Part shown: in pieces, positions 9,737 to 19,700 of the stretch
How positions within the stretch are numbered: the stretch's first letter is position 1
Layout: every line of letters starts with the position of its first letter
DNA from: Chondrinema litorale
Lineage (GTDB): Bacteria; Bacteroidota; Bacteroidia; Cytophagales; Flammeovirgaceae
Direction of reading: 5' to 3'
Assembly (NCBI RefSeq): GCF_026250525.1
Contig: NZ_CP111043.1
Coordinates: 4,787,001 to 4,851,000 of the forward strand
DNA: 64,000 nucleotides
Translations under genes and position numbers: made by a program
The notes under the pieces: generated by a model
The model's input: only the letters and a program-made list of their open reading frames with translations
Told to the model about the DNA's origin: nothing
Database searches by the model: none

Positions 9737-11086
9737 CTATCCTTTTTTAGCTGCTTTTTCTTTTCTAATGAGGTTTTTACCTAATCGCATATAATCCAGA
9801 ATTGGTCTGTTACTTGGGCATTCAAATGAGCATGAACCACACTCTATACAGTCCATAATGTTTTCTCTTTCGGCTTCATCTAATAAGCCTTTCTTAGAAA
9901 GCAACATCATTTGGAAAGGCTCTAAACCCATCGGGCAAGCTTCTACACATTTTCCACAGCGAATACAGCTATATACTTTACCTCTTTTAGTTTCTGGTTC
10001 TGGAATAAGTAAAATACCAGAAGTGGCTTTGGCTATAGGAACATCCATATTGTTTAGTGCTTTACCCATCATCGGGCCACCACTTATTACTTTACCAGTA
10101 TCTTCTGGCAAACCACCCGCAGCCTCGATTAAAGTAGAAACTGGTGTGCCGATTCTCACCCAAAAGTTACCCGGAGCAGCTACAGATTTTCCAGTAACTG
10201 TTACTATTCGCTCAATAAGAGGCTTATTTTTTTGTACTGCTTGATAGACCGAAAATACAGTTCCTACATTATGTACCACAGCGCCAACATCGGCAGGTAA
10301 ACCACCGGGAGGTACTTCGCGGTTAAGCAATGCTTTTATCAATTGCTTTTCACCTCCTTGCGGATATTTTACTTCAAGTGCAACTACTTTGATACCTGTA
10401 TATTCGGTGGCTTTTTGTTGCAATAATACAATCGCGTCTTTTTTATTAGCCTCTATCCCGATAATGGCTTTTTCTACTTGCAGTGCTTTCATGAGAATGC
10501 TTGCCCCTACTAAAATCTCATCTGGGTTTTCTAACATCAACCTATGATCTGCTGTAAGATAAGGCTCGCATTCTACGCCATTAATTATGAGGTAATCAAC
10601 CTTTTTACCTTCTGGAACTTTCAACTTTACATGAGCTGGAAATGCAGCACCACCCTGCCCAACAATACCGGCTTCTAGTATTTTTGTGATTATCTCATCT
10701 GGATTGAGATTACACTCTTTAATAAGGTCGGGAGTTTGATCTATGGTTTCGAGCCAGTCATCACCTTTTACCCTTATGTTGATGGCTAACCTTTTATAAC
10801 CACTGCTATCTGTTACCATATCTATCTTACCCACTTTACCCGAAACAGAAGAATGGATATTAGCAGACACATAACCTTCGGTTTTGGCAATTACCTGTCC
10901 CACTTTTACCATATCACCACGCTCAACCACAGGAACAGCAGGTTTACCAATATGCTGCGAAACTGGTATGGCTACCATCTTAGGCAATGGCAATTTTTCA
11001 GTTGCAATCTTTTGAGAAATTTTTTGCTCTTGGGGATGCACACCTCCCTGAGAAAATGTTTTCAGTTTATGAAGTAATCCAGCCAT
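9737..11086 (-). CDS. rnfC: Electron transport complex subunit RnfC
   Basis: The NADH-side subunit, about 449 residues. I start it at the ATG at 11086 (MAGLLHKLKTF); the frame is open to a TTG at 11095. The central NADH/FMN-binding region has GIVGQGGAAFPAHVKL and the C-terminal part has two 4Fe-4S motifs, CIRCGKCVEACP and CIECGSCSFECP. A glycine-rich SLBB-like segment lies between. It starts about a dozen bases after the rnfB stop. The length is typical of Bacteroidota RnfC, without the long repetitive tail seen in enterics. Confidence 0.95.
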   Translation of the reverse strand: MAGLLHKLKTFSQGGVHPQEQKISQKIATEKLPLPKMVAIPVSQHIGKPAVPVVERGDMVKVGQVIAKTEGYVSANIHSSVSGKVGKIDMVTDSSGYKRLAINIRVKGDDWLETIDQTPDLIKECNLNPDEIITKILEAGIVGQGGAAFPAHVKLKVPEGKKVDYLIINGVECEPYLTADHRLMLENPDEILVGASILMKALQVEKAIIGIEANKKDAIVLLQQKATEYTGIKVVALEVKYPQGGEKQLIKALLNREVPPGGLPADVGAVVHNVGTVFSVYQAVQKNKPLIERIVTVTGKSVAAPGNFWVRIGTPVSTLIEAAGGLPEDTGKVISGGPMMGKALNNMDVPIAKATSGILLIPEPETKRGKVYSCIRCGKCVEACPMGLEPFQMMLLSKKGLLDEAERENIMDCIECGSCSFECPSNRPILDYMRLGKNLIRKEKAAKKG

Positions 11087-11098
11087 CGTATTCAATTT

Positions 11099-12010
11099 TT
11101 AAACTGTTTCCTTATTTCTTTTCGAAGCTCTTCTGTCAGGCTTGTCGTCAGAAGCAGCATCTGTTGTTTTCTTTTTCTTTTCAGGGAAATTTGCTGTAAT
11201 GATGTTGTGCGCATCACAAACATCTTCGCATTTTCTACATAATTTGCAAAGTTCCGGATCTATGGTCGCCAGATTGTTTTCTATACTTACTGCATCGTAC
11301 TTGCATACATCGGCACATTTGGCACAACCTGAGCAAGAAACCTCACATACTTTTCTGGCTACCCCTGCTTTATCTGTATTGAGGCAGCCTACGTATATGC
11401 GTCTGTTTCTTCTTCCTTTTGGCCAGAGTGTGATTATGTTTTTAGGGCAGGCAGTTACACAAGCATTACAAGCGGTACATTTTTCTTCATCTACCACTGG
11501 TAAACCTGTAACTGGATCCATATACATGGCATCGAACTGGCAAGCATCTACACATTCTCCTAAACCCAAACAACCGAACTCACAACCAGTATCTCCACCA
11601 TACAGACTTGATGCTAAAGAACAACTTTCGATACCATCGTACACGTTGGTTCTCGGTCTGTGTTCAAAAGAGCCTGAGCAACGAACAATTGCCACGTATG
11701 GGTCTTTTTCTTCTACAGTAACTCCCAATGCATCGGCTACTTGTTTCATTACTTCGTTTCCACCAACCGGGCAATGCATATCTCCTAGAGAGCCACTTTC
11801 TGTACAGCTCTTAACTGCCGACTCTGCAAAAGCTTTACATCCAGGCAAACCACATCCCCCACAATTGGTATTGGGTAGCACATCTTCTACTTGTGCAATT
11901 CTAGCGTCTTCAACCACATGGAATTTTATTGATATAAAGTATAGTACTACTGCTGCAATAATGCCCAATGCGGTGAGTGAAAAGATGGTATATAGCAATA
12001 GTTGATTCAT
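11099..12010 (-). CDS. rnfB: Electron transport complex subunit RnfB (polyferredoxin)
   Basis: Entry point for electrons from ferredoxin or flavodoxin. The 303-residue protein has an N-terminal membrane anchor, the RnfB-specific cluster domain NCGGCGLPGCKAFAE, then four ferredoxin-like cysteine motifs (CLGLGECVDAC, CTACNACVTACP, CSGCAKCADVC, CKLCRKCEDVC). That is more clusters than the short proteobacterial RnfB and resembles the anaerobe/Bacteroidetes type. The C-terminal tail is Lys-rich and charged. It sits second in the operon, 11 bp after rseC. Confidence 0.95.
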   Translation of the reverse strand: MNQLLLYTIFSLTALGIIAAVVLYFISIKFHVVEDARIAQVEDVLPNTNCGGCGLPGCKAFAESAVKSCTESGSLGDMHCPVGGNEVMKQVADALGVTVEEKDPYVAIVRCSGSFEHRPRTNVYDGIESCSLASSLYGGDTGCEFGCLGLGECVDACQFDAMYMDPVTGLPVVDEEKCTACNACVTACPKNIITLWPKGRRNRRIYVGCLNTDKAGVARKVCEVSCSGCAKCADVCKYDAVSIENNLATIDPELCKLCRKCEDVCDAHNIITANFPEKKKKTTDAASDDKPDRRASKRNKETV

Positions 12011-12021
12011 GACAAGATGAT

Positions 12022-12465
12022 TTATGTTTTCTTAATCCGAAACTGAAATTTTTTAGAAAAAAATGATCTGAACATTAATAGTAGCAAGTAGTAAACAGGT
12101 AAAATACTGAGGGCTATTAAAGAAGCTCTTAACTCGTTAAATCCATTTTCTAATGGAATAATAATACCTGCAAGCAGTAAAAATAGAGGGAAAATATAAG
12201 CCCAGAATAGTGCTAACATACCTTGCGAGTAATCCATTTCGACCTGCACTACCTCGCCAACATGAAAACTTTTTGTGTTAACAGGAACTGCTACAATTTT
12301 CTCTTGTTGAGCCTCATCTGCTGAAAAAGTATTACAGGCACTTTTAATGGCACAAGATGAACAGCCAGAAACGTCGAATAGACTCACTTCTGCGCGACCA
12401 TTATTAATTGCTCTAATAAGGCCTTTATGTTCAATAATTTCAGATGTTGATCTAGTTACTGACAT
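12022..12465 (-). CDS. rseC: RseC/SoxR-reducing family membrane protein
   Basis: A 147-residue protein with the N-terminal cysteine cluster GCSSCAIKSACN and two membrane helices (about 85-105 and 110-130), the RseC_MucC layout. RseC-type proteins accompany rnf or rsx operons and are implicated in reducing SoxR or modulating sigma-E; in Bacteroidota the usual context is the head of the rnf operon, as here. It is the first gene, 11 bp before rnfB. Confidence 0.9.
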   Translation of the reverse strand: MSVTRSTSEIIEHKGLIRAINNGRAEVSLFDVSGCSSCAIKSACNTFSADEAQQEKIVAVPVNTKSFHVGEVVQVEMDYSQGMLALFWAYIFPLFLLLAGIIIPLENGFNELRASLIALSILPVYYLLLLMFRSFFSKKFQFRIKKT

Positions 12466-12579
12466 GGTAAATACCTCAAGCGAGGGAGTTTATATTACTC
12501 TTTAAAAGTACCACCATCAGCAAGCTATTCACATGACATTTATTAGCTTTTCAAATGTATTTGGTCAGCATTGAGAAAC

Positions 12580-12619
12580 AAAAAAGCTGCTTTGCAAGCA
12601 TTAGACCTACAAAACAGCT
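12580..12619 (-). terminator. Probable intrinsic terminator after the 87-aa membrane protein
   Basis: On the minus strand AGCTGTTTTG (12619-12610) pairs with CAAAGCAGCT (12594-12585), with one wobble pair, followed by TTTTTTG. It lies just downstream of the gene ending at 12645 and separates it from the rnf operon. Confidence 0.6.
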
Positions 12620-12644
12620 ACACGGAGTAAGCAATTGTAAAATA

Positions 12645-12908
12645 TTACTGTATAATTTCTTCTGGTTTATTTCTCTTTTTCCTGATGTATTTGAACAAGA
12701 AATACAGTGTAACAAATGTGCTAATATGAAATAATGTAACTGCAGCAGTTGCCAATTGAAAGTAGAATTGTTCTTCGCTGAGTACTTCCGCATTGGTTGC
12801 AGATTTACTTAAAATATCTGTAAATGATGAATAAGCTAAAAGCAGTACTAAAAATGAGATAGTACCAATAAGAATATTCACTTTTGCTGCATTGCTTAGT
12901 AGTTTCAT
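12645..12908 (-). CDS. Small hypothetical membrane protein
   Basis: An 87-residue protein with two hydrophobic helices (about residues 10-30 and 50-72) and a basic C-terminus IRKKRNKPEE. The ATG is well placed and a terminator follows the stop. The family is not recognised. It is probably co-oriented with the next upstream gene (12967-13467) but separated from it by 58 bp. Confidence 0.65.
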   Translation of the reverse strand: MKLLSNAAKVNILIGTISFLVLLLAYSSFTDILSKSATNAEVLSEEQFYFQLATAAVTLFHISTFVTLYFLFKYIRKKRNKPEEIIQ

Positions 12909-12966
12909 GGTTTATTGGGTTTAATACTCCATTATTATTTCATACTCGCAATTATTTGAAATAGCA

Positions 12967-13467
12967 TTAATTAAATATACGCATTTTATTGAGGCTTCTA
13001 AAGAAATCTTCTGCATCTGATGTGCCTACCAGCAAAGTTTTACCATGCAACAAGGTAAATTCCATGGCTGTATTGCCAACCACTGTAAATGCTAATGTAT
13101 TCTCTGTTTGACAAACACCTCTGCCGCCTTTCTCCCATACATTATATTTAACCACTTTGTACGATGTTACCTCAGAAAATGGAATATATTTAAATTCTCC
13201 TTTTAGCAATCCCAACCTTAAATAAATACCGTCTTCTTTTACCTGAGTTTCCATTTCCAAGTAATAGAAAACAATAACCAAAGACAGCAAAACAGCGCTA
13301 GACAAATACAGGGTTATTTCTGGCATATTAATGATAAAATCAATATCGTAAAAAACCTTTCTCACAACCCCATAAAGAAAAATACTTGTAACTGGTAAGA
13401 GCAATCCCCAAAGCCAGGGTGAGCGAAACCGTTGTTTTTCAGCAAAGATAATTTCTGTAGAGTTCAT
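12967..13467 (-). CDS. Hypothetical two-helix membrane protein with PH-like C-terminal domain
   Basis: 166 residues. Two membrane helices (about 18-38 and 50-70) are followed by a soluble domain with strands such as GIYLRLGLLKGEFKYIPFSEVTSYKVVKYN and KTLLVGTSDAEDFFRSL. This pattern resembles bacterial PH-like (YdbT/DUF6141-type) membrane proteins, in which a threshold strand ends in an LIGT-like turn. The assignment is by resemblance only and no partner gene is evident. Confidence 0.65.
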   Translation of the reverse strand: MNSTEIIFAEKQRFRSPWLWGLLLPVTSIFLYGVVRKVFYDIDFIINMPEITLYLSSAVLLSLVIVFYYLEMETQVKEDGIYLRLGLLKGEFKYIPFSEVTSYKVVKYNVWEKGGRGVCQTENTLAFTVVGNTAMEFTLLHGKTLLVGTSDAEDFFRSLNKMRIFN

Positions 13468-13548
13468 GGCTATTTGAGTTTAATTAAACAACAATAGCCC
13501 GTCAACAAAAAATCCATTTCATTGACAGGCTACCTCAATATACTAAAC

Positions 13549-14610
13549 TCAAGCGAAAACATCAGCGTTTTTATACTCTTTTCTTGCAGGTTTTTTCAAC
13601 AACATTTTTAAACTAGTTTTTAAAATCTCACCCATATTTCTGCAAGTGATAAACTCATTGTCTCTGTAGAGTTCCATTAATTCGTATTTGAGTCTGTCTA
13701 CATTTTCTTCGTTAGAGACTTCGTCGTGAACCATGGCATTTATCAATTGATTTACCTGAACGCTCACTGTTTTCATGCGGTTGGCAATTCTGGCTCTCTC
13801 TTCTTTTCTGTATTGCAACTCAAGCTCAGGACGCATGGTACTTATACCCAGATTAATAATTGGATTATTTTCTTTAAAATACTGCGGCATGTAAATCGCT
13901 TTTCTGCCATCGTAAGACTGTTGGTCAAAATCTATCGCTCTTATACGATAATGAACTTCATCAAAATCTGGAACGATTTCTACTACAAAGTTATCTCCCC
14001 GCATATCTCCTAAAAGTTGTACCAGACAACGCTCGTTAAATTTGATAAACTCTTTGGCAAGTCTGCCAGCATTTATCTTTCCTGGAATTACATAATTGTT
14101 GATAAAAGTCTCACCAGGTACACCCTGTATATGTTCTTCAATTAATGTGTTTCCCTTTACAAGATAATTGATTTTGTTTGGCGAAAGCAAGTGCTCCAAC
14201 TCAAGTCCGTAGATTCTTGAAGCATCTGCTTCTTTTAGATAATAATAGTCAAACAAATCATTAATTTCGTTTACAATTCGCACTCTAAATGGACGTGTGT
14301 TTCCATACAAGCACATATCCACTCTGTCTACCTTTACGTGTTTCATTACAGATATATCCCCTCCTGCTTTTAAGAGCGCATATATTTTTTTAAGACTGTA
14401 ATGAATATGACTTTCATCTGCAGGCCCATAAATTACTGTTTCCCAAAGTGTATCATCTCCATTAACATCAGTTAAAGCAATAGAGCTGGTATAGTGAAAC
14501 AAATCTGAGTATGCTAACGGCACATCTATTTCTCTATGATTATCTTGTAGATACTGTCTAAGAGAAGGACTAATGCCAAAAACTGGTTTTTTGTTGGATA
14601 TTGCAGCCAT
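13549..14610 (-). CDS. Hypothetical cytoplasmic protein with kinase-like motifs
   Basis: 353 residues with no signal peptide. I do not recognise the family by name. Residues 201-207 (GDMRGDN) and 226-229 (IDFD) have the spacing of the catalytic and metal-binding loops in aminoglycoside-phosphotransferase and HipA-like kinases, where they read G-D-x-x-x-x-N and I-D-x-D. An upstream IEEHIQGVPG at 157-166 could be the hinge of the N-lobe. The C-terminal 100 residues are helical and charged. A kinase role is inference. It is monocistronic, flanked by inverted repeats on both sides. Confidence 0.7.
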   Translation of the reverse strand: MAAISNKKPVFGISPSLRQYLQDNHREIDVPLAYSDLFHYTSSIALTDVNGDDTLWETVIYGPADESHIHYSLKKIYALLKAGGDISVMKHVKVDRVDMCLYGNTRPFRVRIVNEINDLFDYYYLKEADASRIYGLELEHLLSPNKINYLVKGNTLIEEHIQGVPGETFINNYVIPGKINAGRLAKEFIKFNERCLVQLLGDMRGDNFVVEIVPDFDEVHYRIRAIDFDQQSYDGRKAIYMPQYFKENNPIINLGISTMRPELELQYRKEERARIANRMKTVSVQVNQLINAMVHDEVSNEENVDRLKYELMELYRDNEFITCRNMGEILKTSLKMLLKKPARKEYKNADVFA

Positions 14611-14770
14611 GATATTTGTATCTGTGCGGTTCTATAAAAAATAGTTTCGTTAAAATGGGTTTAAGCTATTCGCAAATAGATTATAAACCTTTGCCTTGTA
14701 GAGATATTTATTACTGAATAAATACCTCAGCTAAATGGAAAACTAATGTAATTCTAATTTTGTGGAAATT

Positions 14771-14827
14771 AACAGACAGGAATTACCAATCTACACTTTG
14801 TTACAACAGCTCCTTTTCCTGTCTGTT
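14771..14827 (-). terminator. Long-loop inverted repeat downstream of flavodoxin
   Basis: A perfect 12-bp repeat, AACAGACAGGAA at 14771-14782 and its complement at 14816-14827, with a 33-nt loop. It lies between the flavodoxin stop and the next minus-strand gene. It could terminate the flavodoxin transcript, but the T-tract is weak, so a regulatory hairpin is also possible. Confidence 0.35.
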
Positions 14828-14894
14828 TATGATCTCATCTTTTAGAGATCAGGTAAGTTTCAAAATTTTGGATTCTATATAAAAGCTATTCAGC

Positions 14895-15425
14895 TTAAAC
14901 ACTAGCTGCTTCTAAGTCAAATTCTTTGGTAATTTGTTCTACCCATTTCTCAACACGTCCATCTGTTAATTCAGAATGGTTATCTTCATCGATGATTAAG
15001 CCAAGAAATTCGCCTTCGTTAACCACAGCTTTAGATTCTTCAAAATCATATCCATCTACTGGCCATGCACCTACAAATGTAGCTCTGCTATCTTTTATTC
15101 TATCGTAAATAATACCTGGCGCATCTACAAAAGTATCTGGGTAGCCATCTGCATCACCTGTACCCACAAAAGTTACTTTTTTACCACTAAAATCAATATC
15201 ATCTAATTCATCAATAAATGTATCCCAATCTTCTTGTAATTCACCAATTTCCCATGTTGGGCAGGCTAATATTATATTTTCAAAATCATCAAAATCTTCA
15301 GCAGATGCTGAATCAACATTTAATAAAGCAGCTACATCTTCACCACCTAATGCTTTTTGTATTTTACCAACAACTCTTTCTGTATTACCATCAGTTGAGC
15401 CGTAAAAAATTCCTACCTTTGCCAT
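14895..15425 (-). CDS. fldA: Flavodoxin (long-chain)
   Basis: A small FMN electron carrier of 176 residues. The phosphate loop GSTDGNTE lies at residues 9-16, the aromatic FMN-stacking loops are at ACPTWEIGELQEDW and GDADGYPDTF, and the extra ~20-residue loop of long-chain flavodoxins is present. The protein is very acidic, as expected. Its position near PFOR and Rnf suggests it carries low-potential electrons from pyruvate oxidation, perhaps under iron limitation. It has its own intergenic region of about 190 bp upstream, so it is probably transcribed separately. Confidence 0.95.
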   Translation of the reverse strand: MAKVGIFYGSTDGNTERVVGKIQKALGGEDVAALLNVDSASAEDFDDFENIILACPTWEIGELQEDWDTFIDELDDIDFSGKKVTFVGTGDADGYPDTFVDAPGIIYDRIKDSRATFVGAWPVDGYDFEESKAVVNEGEFLGLIIDEDNHSELTDGRVEKWVEQITKEFDLEAASV

Positions 15426-15568
15426 TTTAATAGTATTTTAGATATGAATAAATTTCTTTGTTTATGCTCCCAATTTAGCTGAAGTCTTACCTAATTAAAA
15501 TGATACATGTCATGATGAAAATTGATTATTTATAGCAGAAAAGCAGTAAAACTTCAGGTTTTAAAAAA

Positions 15569-15607
15569 GCAAAACCCACTAAAAAATGATTTTTAGCGGG
15601 TTTTTAA
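15569..15607 (-). terminator. Terminator after the DHOD-like gene
   Basis: AAAACCCACTAAAAA and TTTTTAGCGGGTTTT form a 15-bp stem with one mismatch and a 3-nt loop, flanked by A and T runs, so it could act in both directions. It lies directly after the DHOD-like stop at 15615 and ahead of the flavodoxin gene. Confidence 0.75.
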
Positions 15608-15614
15608 AAAATAA

Positions 15615-16661
15615 TCACCATTGCTCTTCACTGGTCAACTCCCCTTCGTTTTTTGGATGATATTTGTTAAAGTTTTCTGATTTAAGAAGGATATCTACAT
15701 ACTGTGCTCTTTTGTATGTAAACAGGTCGTGTTGCATCTTTTTACTAGATAGATTTCCTTTAAAATCAGATAGTTTTTCATATCCTTTCTCAATCATCCA
15801 TTCTTCTAATGCACCTAGCATAGTAGCAATATGTGAAATACCTTTACGGTAAATGGTACTTACTACCTGTACGGCATCTGCACCTGCTAATAGCATTTTA
15901 ATCACATCTGAACCACTGTGAATACCAGTATTGCTACAAATTGATCCCCGAACGTTATCGTGAAGCAAACCGGCATATCTTAAAGCAAGTCTGTTATCAT
16001 TTCTGCCACTAAAATTATAAGGGAAATGATGTTCCTCGTTTTCTATATCTATATCTGGTTGAAACAATCTATTAAACAGAATGAATGCATCTGCACCTGC
16101 TCTATCAAACTGTTTCACCATTCTTAATGAGTTGGTATAATAAGGGCTGAGTTTTACGCTCACTGGTATATCAACTACTTCTTTTACTTTCTTTATAATG
16201 TGTAGTTGTTCTTTTTCAATTTGATCTGGTGTTTTGTCGAAATCATTTTCGTTATGGTAAAAATTCAATTCGATTCCGGCTACACCAGTTTCACTAATTT
16301 TCTTAGCATACTCTATCCAAGATGCTTCATAAACCGCATTTAAGCTTGCAAACATTGGTATTTGCACAGCTTCTCTAGCTTCTTTTAAGTGCATTAAAAA
16401 TTCTGCCGGACCAGCATGTTCTATATCTGGAAATAATGTAGCATGCTCAGGATCCCAGTTTTCGTAAGATTCCAGATCGTGCTGCATTTCTAAAGATTCC
16501 AGTTGAATTTGCTCCTCAAATAAAGATTTGTAAACGATGGCAGAGGCGCCAACCTGCTCAAGTTTTTTCAGGTTTTTTACATCCTGAACTAGATTACTTG
16601 CGCCAACTATTAAGGGATTTTTGAGGGTTATCCCCATATATTTTGTGGTGAGGTCTATCAT
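15615..16661 (-). CDS. Dihydroorotate dehydrogenase-like flavoprotein
   Basis: A 348-residue TIM-barrel FMN protein of the DHOD-like family. It begins with the class-1-type LTTKYMGITLKNPLIVGASN; PVSVKLSPYYTN, SNTGIHSGSDVIKMLLAGADAVQVVST and the flavin-phosphate region are intact. It is not convincingly PyrD: the loop that carries the catalytic Cys/Ser in true dihydroorotate dehydrogenases reads ELNFYHNENDF here. DHOD-like genes often accompany nifJ-type PFOR genes, as here, where it follows PFOR by 64 bp. The substrate is unknown. Confidence 0.85.
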   Translation of the reverse strand: MIDLTTKYMGITLKNPLIVGASNLVQDVKNLKKLEQVGASAIVYKSLFEEQIQLESLEMQHDLESYENWDPEHATLFPDIEHAGPAEFLMHLKEAREAVQIPMFASLNAVYEASWIEYAKKISETGVAGIELNFYHNENDFDKTPDQIEKEQLHIIKKVKEVVDIPVSVKLSPYYTNSLRMVKQFDRAGADAFILFNRLFQPDIDIENEEHHFPYNFSGRNDNRLALRYAGLLHDNVRGSICSNTGIHSGSDVIKMLLAGADAVQVVSTIYRKGISHIATMLGALEEWMIEKGYEKLSDFKGNLSSKKMQHDLFTYKRAQYVDILLKSENFNKYHPKNEGELTSEEQW

Positions 16662-16685
16662 GACTAAAGTTTTTTGAAAGGAAAA

Positions 16686-16717
16686 GGAAAAAAAGCTGCT
16701 CCGACTAATCGGAGCAG
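16686..16717 (-). terminator. Terminator after the PFOR gene
   Basis: On the minus strand CTGCTCCGA (16717-16709) and TCGGAGCAG (16704-16696) form a 9-bp GC-rich stem with a 4-nt loop, followed by CTTTTTTT. It begins 9 bp after the PFOR stop, so the DHOD-like gene downstream may be read only by partial read-through. Confidence 0.8.
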
Positions 16718-16725
16718 TATTATAC

Positions 16726-19700
16726 TCATTGTTCTTCCATGAGATGTTTTAAATCATCGAAACGACGTTTGTTGTCTTCCTTAGCGAGTTTTAGTAACTT
16801 CTTAGCCTCTTCAGGATTTGCTCTTTGCAAGGTTCTGTATCTAATCTCATTACCTACATAAGTAGCAAATTCTTCATTAGCTTCTTCAGTTTCCCAGATA
16901 AATGGATTTAATCCATCTTCTCTCAACTCAGGATTGAATCGATATAGCGGCCAGTAGCCAGACTTAGTTGCTTTTTCAGATTGCTTTTTGGTTAACTTCA
17001 TATCGTAACCGTGAGCTATACAAGGTGAGTAAGCAATCACGATTGATGGCCCTTCGTGTTTTTCAGCTTCTACCAGTGCTTGTGCTGCTTGTTCTCTGTT
17101 CATACCCATGTTTACAGAAGCCACATAAGCGTTGCCGTAGGTGGTCATCATTAAACCAAGGTTCTTCTTACCTAGTTGTTTACCATTGGCCGCAAACTTG
17201 GCAACCGCACCTCTTGGTGTTGCTTTAGAAGCTTGTCCACCAGTGTTTGAGTAAACCTCAGTATCCATTACAAGCACATTCACATTTTTGTTTGATGCCA
17301 TAATGTGGTCGAGTCCACCGAAACCGATGTCGTATGCCCAACCATCGCCACCAAATATCCAAACACTCTTATCAACTATGTAATCTTGTAGCTCTATTAC
17401 TTTGGCAATTACTGGTTTCGCATTTTCATCAGCATTTTTTAATGCTTCTGGTAATAAACCTTTCAATTCTTCAGCAGCTACTTTCGCATCGTTATTTACA
17501 TCTTCCCAATAATACAAACACTTTTGAACTGCCTGAGTAAGTGGCTCATTTACTGCCAATTGTGCCAGATTATTTAAGTTGGTTTTGAGTTGTTGTCTGT
17601 TAGAATCAACCGCTAAACGCATTCCGTAACCATATTCTGCGTTGTCTTCGAATAATGAGTTTGCCCAAGCTGGACCTCTACCATTTTCGTCTTTAGTATA
17701 AGGAGTAGATGGGAAAGTACCACCAAATATTGAAGAACAACCAGTAGCATTGGCAATCATCATTCTATCACCAAATAACTGAGTTACTACGTGGATGTAA
17801 GGAGTTTCGCCACAACCTAAGCAGCTACCTGGGTGCTCAAAGTAAGGTTCGCTAGTGTTGCATTCACTTACAAATGGCAGTTTTTCAACCCATTTAATTG
17901 AATTACCCGGTTTACCTTTGCGCTCAAGTTTTTTGGTTGCTGTTGGAATGGCTCCATTAATCGGCATTAAAGAAACAGGAATGTTATCTCCTTTCAATCT
18001 AAGTACAGGATCCATTATTTTTTCTGCAAATTCACCAGAACCTTCTGGAACAACAGGACTCATCTCTGCAAATTTTTCTGAGGTTTCAGGGATGGCTACT
18101 TCTTCAATGGCATCTACAGCAGCATCAATCGCTAACCAGTTCATTTCTACGATCTCTTTGCCTTTGCGCATAAACTGGCTTTCTATGTATTTCTTAATCA
18201 TCTCGATGGCTTCTTTTTCAGGAAGTACACCAGAGAGTTTAAAGAAAGCTGTTTGCATTACACTGTTGATTCTACCACCTAAACCAACTTTTTTAGCAAT
18301 TTTAGAAGCATCAATTACATATACTTTCACATTTTTCTCTCTGATAGCATTTTGCATATCTTCTGTGAAAAGATCGAATACTTTATCAGGAGACTTACTT
18401 GTATTTAATAAGAATGTACCACCTTCTGTAATACCTTCTAGAATATCATACTTGCCGATGTATTGCTGTCTGTGTAGTGCGATAAACTCAGCATTGTTCA
18501 ATAAGTATTCTGATTTGATTGGCTTGTCACCAAAACGCAAGTGAGAGACTGTATAGCCACCAGATTTGTTAGAGTCGTATTGGAAGTAACCCTGAACGAA
18601 TTTACTGGTTTTCTCACCGATAATTTTTACTGCATTTTTGTTGGCACTTACTGTACCATCTGAACCATAACCCCAGAACTTGCAACGGATAATATTTTCT
18701 TGTTCTGTATCTATGTATTCTTTTACTTCGATTGAGCAATGAGTTACATCATCATTGATACCTACTGTAAAGTCGTGCCAGCCATTGTTTTCTAGATGAT
18801 CAAAAACAGCTTTCACCATAGAAGGAGTAAACTCTTTAGAAGATAGTCCGTAACGACCTCCAATAATCTCTACATCTCTTCCTTTAAGTGCAGCGCAAAC
18901 ATCTAGGTAAAGCGGTTCACCCGGTGCACCCGGTTCTTTAGTTCTGTCTAGTACAGCAATTTTCTTAACTGTTGCAGGTATTTTATCTACAAAGTCTTTT
19001 GCTGAGAATGGTCTGTATAATCTTACTTTTAGTGCACCAACTTTTTCTCCTTTTACATTGAGGTATTCCAGTGTTTCGTCTATAGTATCTACAGCAGAAC
19101 CCATTGCAATCACGATTTTTTCAGCATCTTCGGCACCAGTGTATTCAAACAGTTCGTATTTTCTACCTGTTTTTTCGGCATACAAATCCATGTATTTCTT
19201 TACAATAGCAGGAAGTGCATCGTAGAAGCGGTTTACAGTTTCTCTTCCTTGGAAATAAACATCCGGGTTTTGGGCACCAACTTTACAAACCGGATTGTCT
19301 GGTTTTAATGCTCCTTCTCTAAATTTCTCGACATGCTCCATATTCAGCATGCTTTTAAGTGTTTCGTAATTTACAGACTCAATTTTTTGAATAGAGTGAG
19401 AAGTACGGAAGCCATCGAAAAAGTGTAGGAATGGAATGCTAGATTCTAATGCAGCAAGATGGGCAACTGCTGCTAAATCTTGAGCTTCTTGTACATTGGC
19501 AGAAGACAACATAGCAAAGCCTGTCATCCTAGCCGACATCACATCGGAATGGTCACCAAAAATAGAAAGTGATTGAGCTGCTATTGATCTGGCAGAAACA
19601 TGAAAAACTGTTGGTAATAACTCACCAGCAATTTTATACATATTTGGCAGCATCAATAACAAACCTTGAGAAGCAGTAAAAGTTGTAGTTAGCGCTCCAC

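Noticed and set aside
11142..12005. Open frame of 287 codons on the plus strand opposite rnfB
   Set aside because: It is antisense to the four-cluster RnfB gene, shows no domain, and its composition follows from the Cys and Lys codons on the other strand.
12551..12793. 80-codon minus-strand frame overlapping the 87-aa membrane protein
   Set aside because: It runs through the terminator and overlaps the better-supported 12645-12908 gene in another frame.
17855..18544. Open frame of 229 codons opposite the PFOR gene
   Set aside because: Lies wholly inside the coding region of PFOR on the other strand, with no recognisable domain.
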